Source: an uncultured Eubacteriales bacterium (GTDB lineage: Bacteria > Bacillota > Clostridia > Oscillospirales > Oscillospiraceae). From it: DNA of 64,000 bases. The position numbers and the translations under genes were made by a program. The stretch spans positions 27,457-91,456 of the forward strand of contig ONOL01000005.1 of NCBI GenBank assembly GCA_900319465.1, in the 5' to 3' direction. A model generated the notes under the pieces. The model saw only the letters and a program-made list of their open reading frames with translations. It made no database searches and was not told the DNA's origin. Positions 16,213-25,687 of the stretch are shown here, one piece after another; position 1 is the stretch's first letter; every line of letters starts with the position of its first letter.

Positions 16213-18342
16213 TTATTTCAGCAGCCCCATCTCCGGCTCGGAGGTGTCGCTGTAGCTCTTGATGTTGATGTAGGCGTCCATGACCTGACGGGCCATGAAC
16301 TGGGTGCTTGCGCCGGAAAGGCCGCGCTCCACGACGACCGCGATGGCCACCTCGGGATCGTCAAACGGCGCGTAGCACATGAAGATACCGTCGTTCGTGA
16401 TATGCTCGCCCTTCTGGGCGGTCCCGGTCTTGCCGGCCACGTCCCAGGCGCAGTCGGCCCACCACTTGGCGTTGGCCTCGTTGACGGACCAGTCATGAAG
16501 CACCAGGTGCATGCCCTCGTGCACCGCGTCCCAGTTCCATTCGTCGGACTGGACGACACTCAGCACCTCGGCCTCGCGCTCATAGAGCACCTGGCTGTAA
16601 TCGTAGCTGCGGATGGCCTTGAGGACAGAGGCGGAGTGGCGGTAGCCGGAGTTGGCAACGGTAGCGCAGTACTCGGCGATCTGCAGAGGCGAGAAGATGG
16701 AGTCGGACTGACCGATGGCCGCCTGCAGCGTGTCACCGATACGCCACGTGGTACCGGTATAATCGGAATGGTTGGCCGCGTTGGACATATTGCCGACGGT
16801 CTCCACCAGCTCGATGCCGGTCGGAACGCCGAGGCCGAAGGCGTGGGCGTAGGTGCCCATGTCGTCGATGCCGAGCTCGTGGCCGATGGTGTAGAAGAAG
16901 TAGTTGCAGGAGTCGCGCAGGGCGAAAGTGACGTTGTCCTCGCCGTGGGTCCAGTGCTCGTTGGGGTTGGAGCTTGCGCGCCAGATCCAGCATTCAGGCG
17001 CGTAGCCTTCCGCCGCGTAACGGGTGAAGACGCCTTCGCACTTGACCTTGAATTCGGTGTTGATGATGCCCTCGGTCAGGCAGGCCATGGCGACGCAGGG
17101 CTTGAAGGTGGAACCGGGGGCATAGGCGCCCATCAGCGCGCGGTTGAAGAGCGGCGCGTTGGGGGTCTCCAGAAGCTCGGCGTACTTCTCAATGATCGTG
17201 GACACGTCGAAGGTCGGCCAGCTCGCGATGGCGAGCGGCTCGCCGGTCTTGACGTTCACGACCACGATGGCGGCGCCGGTGATCTCGTCCTTCATGTCCG
17301 GGTCGTACTCGCCCGCGGCGGTACGCTCGGCGCGAAGCTGCGCGCGGTCGGCACGCATGATGTCGATGCCGTGGGCCAGGATCTTCTCGACCTGCTCCTG
17401 CAGGGCGATATCAATCGTCAGATAGACGTGGTGCCCGGGCTCCGGGTCTTTCAGATAGACCGTGGAGAGCACGGTGCCGGCGGCGTTGCGGTATTCGATC
17501 ACCTCGCCGTCCTTGCCGTGCAGGTCGGTCTCAAAGGCGTATTCGATGCCGTCCTTGCCCACCACCGCGTCGTTGGCGTAGTCGAGCAGGGAGTAGCGCT
17601 CGAACTCCTCCTGGGTCATCAGGCCGACGTAGCCGAGCAGATGGGCCGCGTATTCGGTGCCGTAGTCCCGGGTGAAGGCTCGCTCGACCTCGATGCCGGA
17701 GAGCTTGTTCTCCATGATGGAGGAAATGAGCGCCATGCTCGCGTCCTCGACGAACATGTACTCCGCGGTGTTGACCGCGTAGCGCACGTTGATCGAATAG
17801 CGGACGCCCGCGATGATGCGCATCTCCTCGGAGGTGTAGCTGTTGTCGATGTTATAGCGGGTGCGCATATAGCTGAGCAGCTCGACCGCCGTGGGGTTTT
17901 CCGGCAGGGATTTGGCCTTGTCCTTGAAATAGGCCTGCAGCATGGTGCGCTGGATCTCGGTCATGTTCTCGTTGAAGGTAAAGGGAGGCTCCATGCTGAT
18001 GGGAAGATCGTCCGTATAGGAGTCGCCGTAGCTCTGCACCATCTTCACCAGCTGCAGGATGATGCCGTTGGGATCGGGATTGGCAAAGAGCTTGGTCACG
18101 TCGATCTTCAGGTTGTAGCATTCCTTGTTGCTGACCAGGACGCGGCCGTAGCGGTCCAGGATATTGCCGCGCGCGGCGGTAACGGTGCGCTGGGTCTCGC
18201 TGATGGCGCTGGCCTGGTTGTAGTATTTCTCGCCTTCCACGATCTGCAGGTTATAAAGCCTGACCATGAAGATTGCGAGAATGACGATCAGCAGCACCGC
18301 GATGGCGGCGATGCGGCCGGTATGGATCAATTTTCTGCTCAT
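16213..18342 (-). CDS. mrdA: Penicillin-binding protein 2 (elongasome transpeptidase)
   Basis: The 709-residue class B PBP has one N-terminal transmembrane helix (about 9-28), the dimerisation domain starting TAARGNILDRYGRVL, and the transpeptidase motifs STFK (about 408), SCN (about 477) and KTGT (about 638). It cross-links peptidoglycan during lateral wall growth together with RodA and MreBCD. Start ATG 18342 has AAAGG at good distance; an upstream in-frame ATG at 18414 lacks one. It lies 37 bp after mreD in an maf-mreC-mreD-mrdA unit. Confidence 0.95.
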   Translation of the reverse strand: MSRKLIHTGRIAAIAVLLIVILAIFMVRLYNLQIVEGEKYYNQASAISETQRTVTAARGNILDRYGRVLVSNKECYNLKIDVTKLFANPDPNGIILQLVKMVQSYGDSYTDDLPISMEPPFTFNENMTEIQRTMLQAYFKDKAKSLPENPTAVELLSYMRTRYNIDNSYTSEEMRIIAGVRYSINVRYAVNTAEYMFVEDASMALISSIMENKLSGIEVERAFTRDYGTEYAAHLLGYVGLMTQEEFERYSLLDYANDAVVGKDGIEYAFETDLHGKDGEVIEYRNAAGTVLSTVYLKDPEPGHHVYLTIDIALQEQVEKILAHGIDIMRADRAQLRAERTAAGEYDPDMKDEITGAAIVVVNVKTGEPLAIASWPTFDVSTIIEKYAELLETPNAPLFNRALMGAYAPGSTFKPCVAMACLTEGIINTEFKVKCEGVFTRYAAEGYAPECWIWRASSNPNEHWTHGEDNVTFALRDSCNYFFYTIGHELGIDDMGTYAHAFGLGVPTGIELVETVGNMSNAANHSDYTGTTWRIGDTLQAAIGQSDSIFSPLQIAEYCATVANSGYRHSASVLKAIRSYDYSQVLYEREAEVLSVVQSDEWNWDAVHEGMHLVLHDWSVNEANAKWWADCAWDVAGKTGTAQKGEHITNDGIFMCYAPFDDPEVAIAVVVERGLSGASTQFMARQVMDAYINIKSYSDTSEPEMGLLK

Positions 18343-18379
18343 GCAATTGCCTTTCTGAAAACCGGAATCTGAAACGTTT

Positions 18380-18898
18380 TTACTCGATCCACCTCGCAGG
18401 CGGGAGGAAGGCAAGGATGGAGAAGGGCATGGACCAGAGCGTCTGCAGAACTACGGTGCGGAACATCACCGTCGAGAAGGTGTCCAACGCCACCGTGTGC
18501 ATCATCTGCACCAGCGCCGTGATCGCAAGCCCCAGCAGCGCAGCGCCCAGGAAGGCGAAGAAACGCCGGTTGATGAAATACGTGGAGATAAAGCCCGAGG
18601 CAAAGGCCAGAGCGGGAAACAGCACCGTGAAAAGGATCGTGTTCTCCACAAAGGCCATATCCGCGAAGATCCCCAGGACGAGACTGAACACCGCGCCCCA
18701 GGTCGCCCCCTCGAACATGCCGACCGCCACCGCCACCGCAGGCAGGATCATCGGGCAGACGCCCGCGATGCGAAGCTGGGTCAGCAGCATATTCTGCGTC
18801 AGCAGCGCCAGAAACAGGTACAGCGCGTACTGCAGCACCCGCCGTACCCGGATCTTGGAGAGGATCTCTCTGGCGATCAAATCCCTTAACTCGTTCAC
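18380..18898 (-). CDS. mreD: MreD, rod-shape membrane protein
   Basis: The 172-residue protein has about five hydrophobic helices and the MreD-like pattern (LLTQLRIAGVCPMILPAVAVAVGMFEG... LGIFADM). It links the MreB cytoskeleton and MreC to the peptidoglycan synthases. It starts 2 bp after the mreC stop, so the pair is translationally coupled. Homology is inferred from topology and position, since MreD proteins are poorly conserved. Confidence 0.85.
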   Translation of the reverse strand: MNELRDLIAREILSKIRVRRVLQYALYLFLALLTQNMLLTQLRIAGVCPMILPAVAVAVGMFEGATWGAVFSLVLGIFADMAFVENTILFTVLFPALAFASGFISTYFINRRFFAFLGAALLGLAITALVQMMHTVALDTFSTVMFRTVVLQTLWSMPFSILAFLPPARWIE

Positions 18899-18900
18899 TG

Positions 18901-19743
18901 TTACTCAACCACCTGAAAATCCTTGATGATGAAGACCTGCACCAGCGCGTCCAGATCGCACTGGGGCTTGACCACGCCGTACTCGATCTGGCCGCCGGCC
19001 TCGCTCTGGACGCTCGAGAGCGTACCGATGACGAGCCCGGCCGGGAACGCGCCGCCGGAGCCGGAGGTCAGCACCTCGTCGCCGGTAAAGATCTGCGCGC
19101 CGTCGGCAAGGAAGGTGAGCTTTGCGGTCTTCTCACGCATCAGGGCGTACTCGCCCACGACCATGCCGGAGCTGCCGTTGGCGCCCACGTAGGCGCCCAC
19201 GCTCATATCCACGTCGATGAGCGTGCTGACGGTCGCCCAAGTCGCGCCGAGCTCCGTCACCTGTCCGACCAGCGCGCCGTACTCGGTGATGACCGGGTCG
19301 TTGAGCTCGATGCCGTGGTTGGCGCCCTTGCTGATGGTAAAGGAGGACGACCAGTTTGAGGAGGACCAGAGCACCACCTTGGCCGACTCCAGAATGTAGT
19401 CGGTGTGCTTCTGGCGCAGGTAGAGCGCCTCGCGCAGCCTGACGTTCTCCTCCGAGGCCTCGATGCCGTCGCGGGCGGACTTCTGCGCGTCCGCGAGCTG
19501 GGCGCGGAGGGACTCGTTCTCCGCCATGAGCGAATCGTATTTATACAGATAGCCGTAGATACTGTTGAAGAGGTTGACCGTGGAGCTCAAAACCTTCTGC
19601 ATCGGCGCGCTCAGCACGCCGGTCGCGTTGTGCACGATCCCGATCTGCCCGTCGCGCGCGGCGTTGCCGACGCCGATGAGCAGCGCCACCGCCAGCACGA
19701 TCACGGCGATCCGGATCCCGTTTTTCTTCAGATACTCTTTCAA
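18901..19743 (-). CDS. mreC: MreC, rod-shape-determining protein
   Basis: A bitopic protein with a short cytoplasmic start (KEYLKKNGIR), one transmembrane helix, a coiled coil (about 60-100, YDSLMAENESLRAQLADAQK) and the two beta-barrel domains with GLVIGTLSSV near the C terminus. I prefer TTG 19743, which overlaps the maf stop (TTGA) with GGGAG upstream and gives 280 residues. An in-frame ATG at 19788 would add 15 residues inside maf. It scaffolds PBP2/RodA outside the membrane. Confidence 0.9.
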   Translation of the reverse strand: MKEYLKKNGIRIAVIVLAVALLIGVGNAARDGQIGIVHNATGVLSAPMQKVLSSTVNLFNSIYGYLYKYDSLMAENESLRAQLADAQKSARDGIEASEENVRLREALYLRQKHTDYILESAKVVLWSSSNWSSSFTISKGANHGIELNDPVITEYGALVGQVTELGATWATVSTLIDVDMSVGAYVGANGSSGMVVGEYALMREKTAKLTFLADGAQIFTGDEVLTSGSGGAFPAGLVIGTLSSVQSEAGGQIEYGVVKPQCDLDALVQVFIIKDFQVVE

Positions 19744-20312
19744 AGAAGTCCCACTCCCTGCTCTTTCAGCATTGCGTCCAGCCTGCACAGGGGCAGGCCC
19801 ATCACATTAAAAAAGTCGCCTTCGATCCCCCGCACAAACAGCGCGCCCAGGCCCTGCGCCCCATAGGCGCCGGCCTTGTCCATGGGTTCGCCGGTTTCGA
19901 TGTAGCGCCGGATCTCGTCCTCCGGGATATCCCGGAAATGCACGGCCGTGCATTCGCACGCCAGCCGCTCCACGCCGCCGCGCAGCACCGCCACGCCGGT
20001 GTAGACGTGGTGGGTGTTCCCGGAGAGGCTGCGCAGCATCGCCGCGGCCTCCTCGCGGGAATGGGGCTTTCCGAAGGGGCGGCCGTCAAACCAGACGATG
20101 GTATCCGCCGCAACGACGACGTCGTCCTCCCCCGCTGCGGCGGCCACTTCCTCCGCCTTTGCGGCGGCCAGCGCCGTCACCAGTTCCCGGGGTCCTGCCC
20201 CCTTCGGGGGATCCTCCTCCCCTTTCGCGGGGAGGATCCTCAGATTTTTCACGCCCAGCATCTCCATCAGCTCCTTGCGCCGCGGAGAACCGGAAGCAAG
20301 TATAAAATTCAT
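19740..20312 (-). CDS. maf: Maf-like nucleotide pyrophosphatase
   Basis: The 190-residue protein has the Maf signatures FILASGSPRRKELM (residues 3-16), VVAADTIVWFDG with the catalytic Asp, and GKPHSREEAAAMLR. Maf proteins hydrolyse (modified) pyrimidine nucleoside triphosphates and were first noted as septum-formation inhibitors. AAAGGAG precedes ATG 20312; an in-frame codon at 20366 has no such site. It heads the maf-mreC-mreD-mrdA operon, with its stop codon inside the mreC start. Confidence 0.93.
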   Translation of the reverse strand: MNFILASGSPRRKELMEMLGVKNLRILPAKGEEDPPKGAGPRELVTALAAAKAEEVAAAAGEDDVVVAADTIVWFDGRPFGKPHSREEAAAMLRSLSGNTHHVYTGVAVLRGGVERLACECTAVHFRDIPEDEIRRYIETGEPMDKAGAYGAQGLGALFVRGIEGDFFNVMGLPLCRLDAMLKEQGVGLL

Positions 20313-20390
20313 AGCACTCCTTTTCGGCCCGCCTTTGCGGGGCTTTCGCAGGCAAAGGGCGCGCAAGCGGCATAGGGGGGGCTTTCCCCC

Positions 20391-22472
20391 TTATTCCACG
20401 CCCCGGTAATACAGCCCTCTCGTCAGGATGTTGGGCCGGTAGTCGGAGAAACCGAGGTGGCCCTTGGCGACTTCGACGCACTCTCTCGCGCTCTCCGTGG
20501 AGAACAGCAGCCGCAGGCCCCACAGGCCGGTGCCGTAAAGATCGTCCTTTTTGTCCGCCAGATACAGCTTGTGCGCGTTGTAGATCACGGTGCGCTCGCC
20601 GGGCTCGGCGACCACCGGGAACACAGAGCCCATACGGTCGGCCAGCTCCCCGGGCAACGAGACGCTGCGGCCGGAGGTGTTTTTCAGCAGATTCTGATCC
20701 GAGACCATGACCGGCAGGCGGCCGTAGATGATGGCCTCGGTGTCGATGGGCTTGGGCATATCGCGGATCTGGCTCAGCCTCAGCTCGAAGGAGGCCGTCG
20801 CGGACAGGAAGCCCGCCTCCTGCAGCACTTCCATCGTATAGCCGTTGAAGGCGTTGAGGCCGAAATCGCCGCGCAGCCGGAAGCCGGCGCTGCGGGCGAG
20901 CGCGATCTGGCCGAGGTTTCCGACCAGCGCCTCGTTCACGCCGCGCGCAAAGAGCTTCTGCAGCGTTTCGTAGAGCGGGCGCAGCTCCTCGTCTGTGACC
21001 ACGCGGGGCAGCACCGCCACCGGCACCGCTCCCTGGTTGACGAAGGGAAGCACGCGTTCAAAATGCTCCGCCATCAGCGCGGCGGGTACGTACAGGTAAT
21101 CCGGCTTCAGCTCCGCCAGCTCCGTCGTGAGCTGCTCCTCGCTGCGCACCTGGAAGAGGATCTTCGGGTCGCCCAGCGGCACGCAGTTCTTCGGCGGCAG
21201 CGGCAGCGCCCCGTGTGCGCGCACGGGAGGCTTGGCCCGCTCCTCGGAGATCTGGGAAATCAGCTCCCGGCGCAGGCGGTTGATCTCCGCCGCGGGGAGG
21301 AACAGGCCGGGATCGGTCTTGGCGCGGTTCTCCACCACGCTGTACGGCGTGCCGCCGGTCTTGAACATCTGTTCGGTCAGATAGCCGTCGGTCAGGCCCT
21401 GGCGTCTCGCCCGCTCGGGCACCGCGCCGAAGGTCACGGCCTTGTGTCCCTCGTCGTCAAAGGCGATGGCCCGGATGGGCGTGCCCTTGGCGGCCACGGT
21501 ATAGAAATGCACCGGCACCCGGCGAAGCTCGCCGTCTGCATAGGCCTTGCGGGCGGTGGTAAAGATCGCCTCGTCCGCGCGGTCCTGCTCGGTGCGCATT
21601 CCCAGCATGTCCTGTTTGTCGCCGTTGAAATAGCCCTGCGTAAAGCCCTGGCGGGAGAAGGCCTGCTCGAGAAGCTGCATCTCCTCCTTCGTCGGCTTCC
21701 TGTGCTCCTTGAGCGCCTTGGCATAGATCCCGGTAACGATGGCGGTATACTCGGGCCGCTTCATGCGCCCCTCGATCTTCAGGCAGGCGACGCCCGCCTG
21801 CTCCAGCTCGTCGAGCCGGTCGACGAGGCAGTTGTCCTTCAGGGAGAGCGGGTGCTCCTCCTTGCTGCCGGTAAGCGTGTACTGCATGCGGCAGGGCTGG
21901 GCGCACATGCCCCGGTTGCCGCTGCGCCGCCCGATCATGGCGGACAGGTAGCACTGGCCGGAATGGCAGAAGCACAGCGCCCCGTGCACGAAGACCTCCG
22001 TCTCGATGGCGGCGCGGGAGGTGATGGCGCGGATCTGCTCCAGGCTCAGCTCCCTTGCGAGCACGGCGCGGGTAAGCCCCAGCTCCGCCGCGGCCTGGAC
22101 GCCCGCGAGATTGTGCAGACTCATCTGGGTGCTCGCGTGAAGCGGGATGTCCGGCAGGGCCTTTCGGATCGCCTTGATCAGTCCCAGATCCTGGATGATA
22201 ATGCCGTCAGCCCCCAGATCGGAGGCGAGGCCGGCCGCACGCACGGCGCTCTCGACCTCCCGGTCGTTGACGAGGGTGTTGAGCGTCACATAGACCTTGC
22301 AGCCGCGGATGCGGCAGTAGCGCACAGCTTTTTCAAATTCTTCGTCGGTAAAGTTTTTGGCGCCGCGCCGGGCGTTGAAATCGCCCATGCCGAGATATAC
22401 GGCGTCCGCTCCATTCTGCACGGCGGCGATAACGGCCTCGGGAGAGCCGGCCGGCGAAAGCAGCTCGATCAT
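20391..22472 (-). CDS. Peptidase U32 family protein (RNA hydroxylation type)
   Basis: The 693-residue protein starts with the U32 hallmark (IELLSPAGSPEAVIAAVQNG), followed by AVYLGMGDFNARRGAKNF. It carries the U32 core with its cysteine set: ALCFCHSGQCYLS, then RSGNRGMCAQPCR near residues 165-195, and KIEGRMKRPEY at about 230. A C-terminal DUF3656/collagenase-like domain (about 360-670) follows. Related RlhA and TrhP proteins are needed for hydroxylation of 23S rRNA or tRNA wobble uridine, so RNA modification is likelier than proteolysis. GGAGCG lies 6 nt before ATG 22472. It is transcribed divergently from dnaD. Confidence 0.9.
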   Translation of the reverse strand: MIELLSPAGSPEAVIAAVQNGADAVYLGMGDFNARRGAKNFTDEEFEKAVRYCRIRGCKVYVTLNTLVNDREVESAVRAAGLASDLGADGIIIQDLGLIKAIRKALPDIPLHASTQMSLHNLAGVQAAAELGLTRAVLARELSLEQIRAITSRAAIETEVFVHGALCFCHSGQCYLSAMIGRRSGNRGMCAQPCRMQYTLTGSKEEHPLSLKDNCLVDRLDELEQAGVACLKIEGRMKRPEYTAIVTGIYAKALKEHRKPTKEEMQLLEQAFSRQGFTQGYFNGDKQDMLGMRTEQDRADEAIFTTARKAYADGELRRVPVHFYTVAAKGTPIRAIAFDDEGHKAVTFGAVPERARRQGLTDGYLTEQMFKTGGTPYSVVENRAKTDPGLFLPAAEINRLRRELISQISEERAKPPVRAHGALPLPPKNCVPLGDPKILFQVRSEEQLTTELAELKPDYLYVPAALMAEHFERVLPFVNQGAVPVAVLPRVVTDEELRPLYETLQKLFARGVNEALVGNLGQIALARSAGFRLRGDFGLNAFNGYTMEVLQEAGFLSATASFELRLSQIRDMPKPIDTEAIIYGRLPVMVSDQNLLKNTSGRSVSLPGELADRMGSVFPVVAEPGERTVIYNAHKLYLADKKDDLYGTGLWGLRLLFSTESARECVEVAKGHLGFSDYRPNILTRGLYYRGVE

Positions 22473-22623
22473 CTCTTCGCTCCTTTTTGTCTTTTTCACA
22501 GCCGGAGCGCGTTCCGGCTCCGAGCGTCGGGATGGCCACACGGGCCGGGCCGCCCGTCCCCGGACGGCAGGAAAGCGGGAGGCGCCGCCCCGACGACGGC
22601 GTACTACCGCTATAATACAGGGT

Positions 22624-22653
22624 ATTATAACACACAGCTCCCTATTGCGACAA
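22624..22653 (-). promoter_or_regulatory. Promoter of the U32 gene
   Basis: Minus strand TTGTCG (22653-22648), 18-bp spacer, TATAAT (22629-22624). It interleaves with the divergent dnaD promoter. Confidence 0.55.
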
Positions 22654-22673
22654 GTCAATTTTGATGGTATAAT
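22645..22673 (+). promoter_or_regulatory. Promoter of dnaD-dnaC
   Basis: TTGCGA (22645-22650), 17-bp spacer, TATAAT (22668-22673). The -35 boxes of the two divergent promoters overlap, so their firing should exclude each other. Confidence 0.65.
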
Positions 22674-22721
22674 ACTTTTCGCTTGTAAAATATTTTTGAA
22701 TCTTGAGGCAAAGACAGGAAA

Positions 22722-23660
22722 ATGCAGGGAAGCAACGCAGAAAAAACCATCAGCGCCAGGGCTTTGGACAAGCTCGTCGCCGCCCATGACGGGGACGTGG
22801 CGCTGCTGTATCTCTACCGGCTGCAGAGCGGCAGCCGGGATCCGGAGCAGGCCGCCGAAGCCCTCTGCCGCACGATGCGGGAGATCGGAGAGGCGGAGGA
22901 AAAGCTGCGCCGGCTCGCGCTGCTGCCCGAGGACAGCCCGGAAGCGCAGGCTCCCGCGGCGGGGACGGCGCGGCGCGCGCTGCTCCCCCCGGCGGAGGAG
23001 CCGCCCGAGTACCTTGCGGAGGATGTGACGCGCCGCAGCCGTGAAGACCCCGCCTTCTCCGCGATCCTCGCCGAGGCCGCGCGGGTCATGGGGCGGAACC
23101 TCTCCAGCAACGACACCAAGGTGCTTTTCGGCGTGTACGACTATCTGGGGCTGCCGGCCGAGGTCGTCTTTATGCTGCTGAGCTACTGCGCCGAGCAGTT
23201 CAACGAGCGCTACGGCTCCAGCCGCCGCCCCAGCGCGAGGGCCATCGAAAAGCTCGCCTACGAGTGGGCGCGGCAGGAGATCCTGACCCTCGAGCAGGCG
23301 GAGAGCTACATCACCGCCCAGAAGGAACGGCGCGGCGAGACGGGCCGGATCAAGGCGCTTCTCAACATATACGGCCGGGAGCTCACGGCCACCGAGGAAA
23401 AATACATCGCGTCCTGGCTGGACATGGGCTTTCACGAGGAGGCCATCGCCATCGCCTACGACCGCACGCTGACCCAGACCAACGCCCTCAAATGGCCCTA
23501 TCTGAATAAGATCCTCCTGAGCTGGCACGAGAAGGGCCTGCACACGGCCAGGGAGATCGAGGAAAAGGACGGCCGGCGCCCGGCGCCCAGGCGCGGCGCG
23601 CAGGGCGAGCAGAAGCCTGTGGACATGGACGCGCTCAGAAAGATCATCGACAAGATTTAA
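22722..23660 (+). CDS. DnaD-domain replication protein
   Basis: The 312-residue protein has a divergent N-terminal winged-helix region (about 1-110) and two C-terminal helical DnaD-like (DDBH2-type) repeats: LSSNDTKVLFGVYDYLGLPAEVV (about 126-148, first) and ELTATEEKYIASWLDMGFHEEAI (about 220-242, second), each ending in the W/Y-x-YLNKIL-type helix (ALKWPYLNKILLSW). In Firmicutes DnaD helps DnaB/DnaI load the replicative helicase at oriC and at restart sites. Its partner helicase loader gene follows after 12 bp. Confidence 0.88.
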   Translation: MQGSNAEKTISARALDKLVAAHDGDVALLYLYRLQSGSRDPEQAAEALCRTMREIGEAEEKLRRLALLPEDSPEAQAPAAGTARRALLPPAEEPPEYLAEDVTRRSREDPAFSAILAEAARVMGRNLSSNDTKVLFGVYDYLGLPAEVVFMLLSYCAEQFNERYGSSRRPSARAIEKLAYEWARQEILTLEQAESYITAQKERRGETGRIKALLNIYGRELTATEEKYIASWLDMGFHEEAIAIAYDRTLTQTNALKWPYLNKILLSWHEKGLHTAREIEEKDGRRPAPRRGAQGEQKPVDMDALRKIIDKI

Positions 23661-23672
23661 GGGGAGATCTCA

Positions 23673-24668
23673 ATGCCCTACGACGGACAGCTTCTGGCCC
23701 GCGCCAGAGCGGAATTGGATAAAACCCGCGCGGAAAACGAGGCCGAGCATACGCGCAGGACGGCGCTGTGCTACGCCCGCATCCCGGAGCTCGGGCGGAT
23801 CGACGGCGAGATGCGCCGCCAGATGCGTGAGCTGCTGCAGCTTACGATCCGGCGCCCGGCGGATATGGCGGCGCAGATCGCCGCGCTCGAAAGGCAGAAT
23901 CTCGAATCCCAGGCAAGACGCGCGGAGCTGCTGGTGGAAAACGGGCTGCCCACGGACTACCTCGACGAGATCGTGAGCTGCCCCAAATGCCGCGATACCG
24001 GCAACGGCCCGCAGGGTCCCTGCGAGTGCCTCGACCGGCTGTACAACCGGGAGCTGACGAAGGAGCTGGGCGTGCTGCTGCGCAGCGGGGACGAGTGTTT
24101 TGAAAACTTCGATCTCTCGCTCTACCCGGACGTCTTCGACCCCGTGCGCCGCTGCGTGCCGCGGGAGCTCGCGGAGATCGCGCTGGTGAGCTGCCGGAAA
24201 TTTGCGGATAACTTCCCCGCAGTCGCCTCGAACCTGCTGCTGCAGGGCGCGCCGGGGCTGGGCAAGACCTACCTCTCCGCCTGTATCGCCCGGGTGGCGG
24301 CAAAGAAGGGCTGTTCGGTCTGCTACGATACCGCCGTCTCCGCCCTCGGCGCCTTTGAGCGGCAGAAATTTGCCCGCACGCCGGAGGAGCAGGAGCAGGC
24401 CGCGCGCCGGGTGGAGCGCATGCTCTCCTGCGATCTGATGATCCTGGACGACCTCGGCACCGAGATGGTCACGCCCATGTCCGTCAGCGCGCTCTATACA
24501 CTCGTCAACAGCCGCCTTGTCAGCGGAAAAAAGACCATCATCAGCACCAATTGCTCCGACGCGGAGCTTGAAAAGCTCTACGGAGGCCAGATCGCTTCGC
24601 GTCTGGCCGGGGAGTTCCTCTGCCTGCCCTTCGCGGGGGAGGACATCCGCCGTATGCGGCGCGGATGA
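23673..24668 (+). CDS. dnaC: DnaC/DnaI-type helicase loader ATPase
   Basis: The 331-residue AAA+ protein has an N-terminal helical domain with a zinc-finger-like cluster CPKC(R)DTG...CEC (about 104-122), Walker A GAPGLGKTYLS at about 191-201, Walker B LMILDDLGTE at about 254-263 and sensor 1 IISTNC. It loads DnaB-type replicative helicase onto DNA. GGGGAG precedes the ATG. With the upstream dnaD gene it forms a replication-initiation operon. Confidence 0.9.
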   Translation: MPYDGQLLARARAELDKTRAENEAEHTRRTALCYARIPELGRIDGEMRRQMRELLQLTIRRPADMAAQIAALERQNLESQARRAELLVENGLPTDYLDEIVSCPKCRDTGNGPQGPCECLDRLYNRELTKELGVLLRSGDECFENFDLSLYPDVFDPVRRCVPRELAEIALVSCRKFADNFPAVASNLLLQGAPGLGKTYLSACIARVAAKKGCSVCYDTAVSALGAFERQKFARTPEEQEQAARRVERMLSCDLMILDDLGTEMVTPMSVSALYTLVNSRLVSGKKTIISTNCSDAELEKLYGGQIASRLAGEFLCLPFAGEDIRRMRRG

Positions 24669-24714
24669 GCCGGCGGCCGTTTGGGCCCGTTCTTTGAAAA
24701 ACTTGACATTTTGC

Positions 24715-24743
24715 TTGTAATCCGTGCTTTCAGCCGTTATAAT
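24715..24743 (+). promoter_or_regulatory. Promoter of the E2-fold gene
   Basis: TTGTAA (24715-24720), 17-bp spacer, TATAAT (24738-24743), 45 bp before the ATG. Confidence 0.65.
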
Positions 24744-24788
24744 CAATCCGGTGCTTCAAAAATCAGAAACAAAAAGGGAGGGTTCCCT

Positions 24789-25667
24789 ATGGCCCAGAAC
24801 AGACGCCGCTTCGGCGACCGCAAGGAAGGCCGCCTGCTCCGCTCGCTGCCCGGCTTTGCCAAATTCATTCCCTTCATCATGCCCCAGCGCAACGACCGAT
24901 GCATCCACTATGAGGAGAGCTTCGAGATCACGCCGCTCGACCGCCGCCTCCGCGCGCTGCGCGTGGACGGTTACAAGGGCATCGGCATCCTGCACTTCCT
25001 CATTGCCGCCTATATCCGCTGCATCTCCATGCTGCCCGGCGTCAACCGCTTTGTAGTCGGCCGCCGCATCTACGCGAGGAACAACATTGAGATCGTCATG
25101 ACCGTCAAGCGCTCCATCAGCCTTGACGCGACCGAGACCACCATCAAGGTCCAGTTTGAGCCGACGGACACCATCTTCGACGTTTACCGCAAGATGAATG
25201 AGAAGATCGAGGAGATCAAGACGTCGAACGACAACAACAATACCGAGGACGTGGCGGATTTCTTCGCCCGCATGCCGCGTTTCCTGCTCCGCTTCGCGCT
25301 GGCCGTCATCCGCGTGCTGGACTATTTCGGATGGCTCCCCCAGTCCATCCTGGACGCGAGTCCCTTCCACGGCTCCATGATCATCACCGACCTCGGCTCC
25401 CTGCGCATCGGACCCGTGTACCACCATATCTACAACTTCGGCACGCTGCCGGTCTTTATCGCCTTCGGCGCGAAATACCACAAGTATGAGATCAACCGCA
25501 AGGGTCAGGTGGAGGACAACAAGTACATCGACACCAAGCTGGTTCTGGACGAGGGCATCGTGGACGGGCACTATTACGCCCAGCTCCTGCAGGCCTACCG
25601 CTATATGTTCCAGCACCCCGAGATCGTGGAGACCCCGCCGACCCGCGTCAACGAGGACATCTTCTGA
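24789..25667 (+). CDS. CAT/E2 acyltransferase-fold protein without the catalytic His
   Basis: The 292-residue protein resembles the catalytic domain of 2-oxoacid dehydrogenase E2 subunits and chloramphenicol acetyltransferase. It has no lipoyl or E1/E3-binding domain. The usual active-site segment (D)H-R-x-x-D-G near the C terminus is LDEGIVDGHYYA (about 252-263): Asp-Gly are kept but Glu-Gly replace His-Arg. GSMIITDLGSLRIGPVYHHIYNFGTLPVFIAFG at about 199-231 is the matching core. GGGAGGG precedes the ATG. Activity is doubtful; a binding or regulatory role or an alternative catalytic residue is possible. Confidence 0.75.
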   Translation: MAQNRRRFGDRKEGRLLRSLPGFAKFIPFIMPQRNDRCIHYEESFEITPLDRRLRALRVDGYKGIGILHFLIAAYIRCISMLPGVNRFVVGRRIYARNNIEIVMTVKRSISLDATETTIKVQFEPTDTIFDVYRKMNEKIEEIKTSNDNNNTEDVADFFARMPRFLLRFALAVIRVLDYFGWLPQSILDASPFHGSMIITDLGSLRIGPVYHHIYNFGTLPVFIAFGAKYHKYEINRKGQVEDNKYIDTKLVLDEGIVDGHYYAQLLQAYRYMFQHPEIVETPPTRVNEDIF

Positions 25668-25687
25668 GTCCCGGCACATAGCGAAAG

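Noticed and set aside
16402-18372. A 656-codon plus-strand frame opposite the PBP2 gene
   Set aside because: It is antisense to a protein with all three PBP motifs and is rich in Val/Gly/His/Asp, as expected for shadow frames.
22473-23543. N-terminal extension of the U32 protein by 357 residues
   Set aside because: The extension runs antisense to dnaD and through the divergent promoters; the true start at 22472 has a good ribosome site and the family's first residues.
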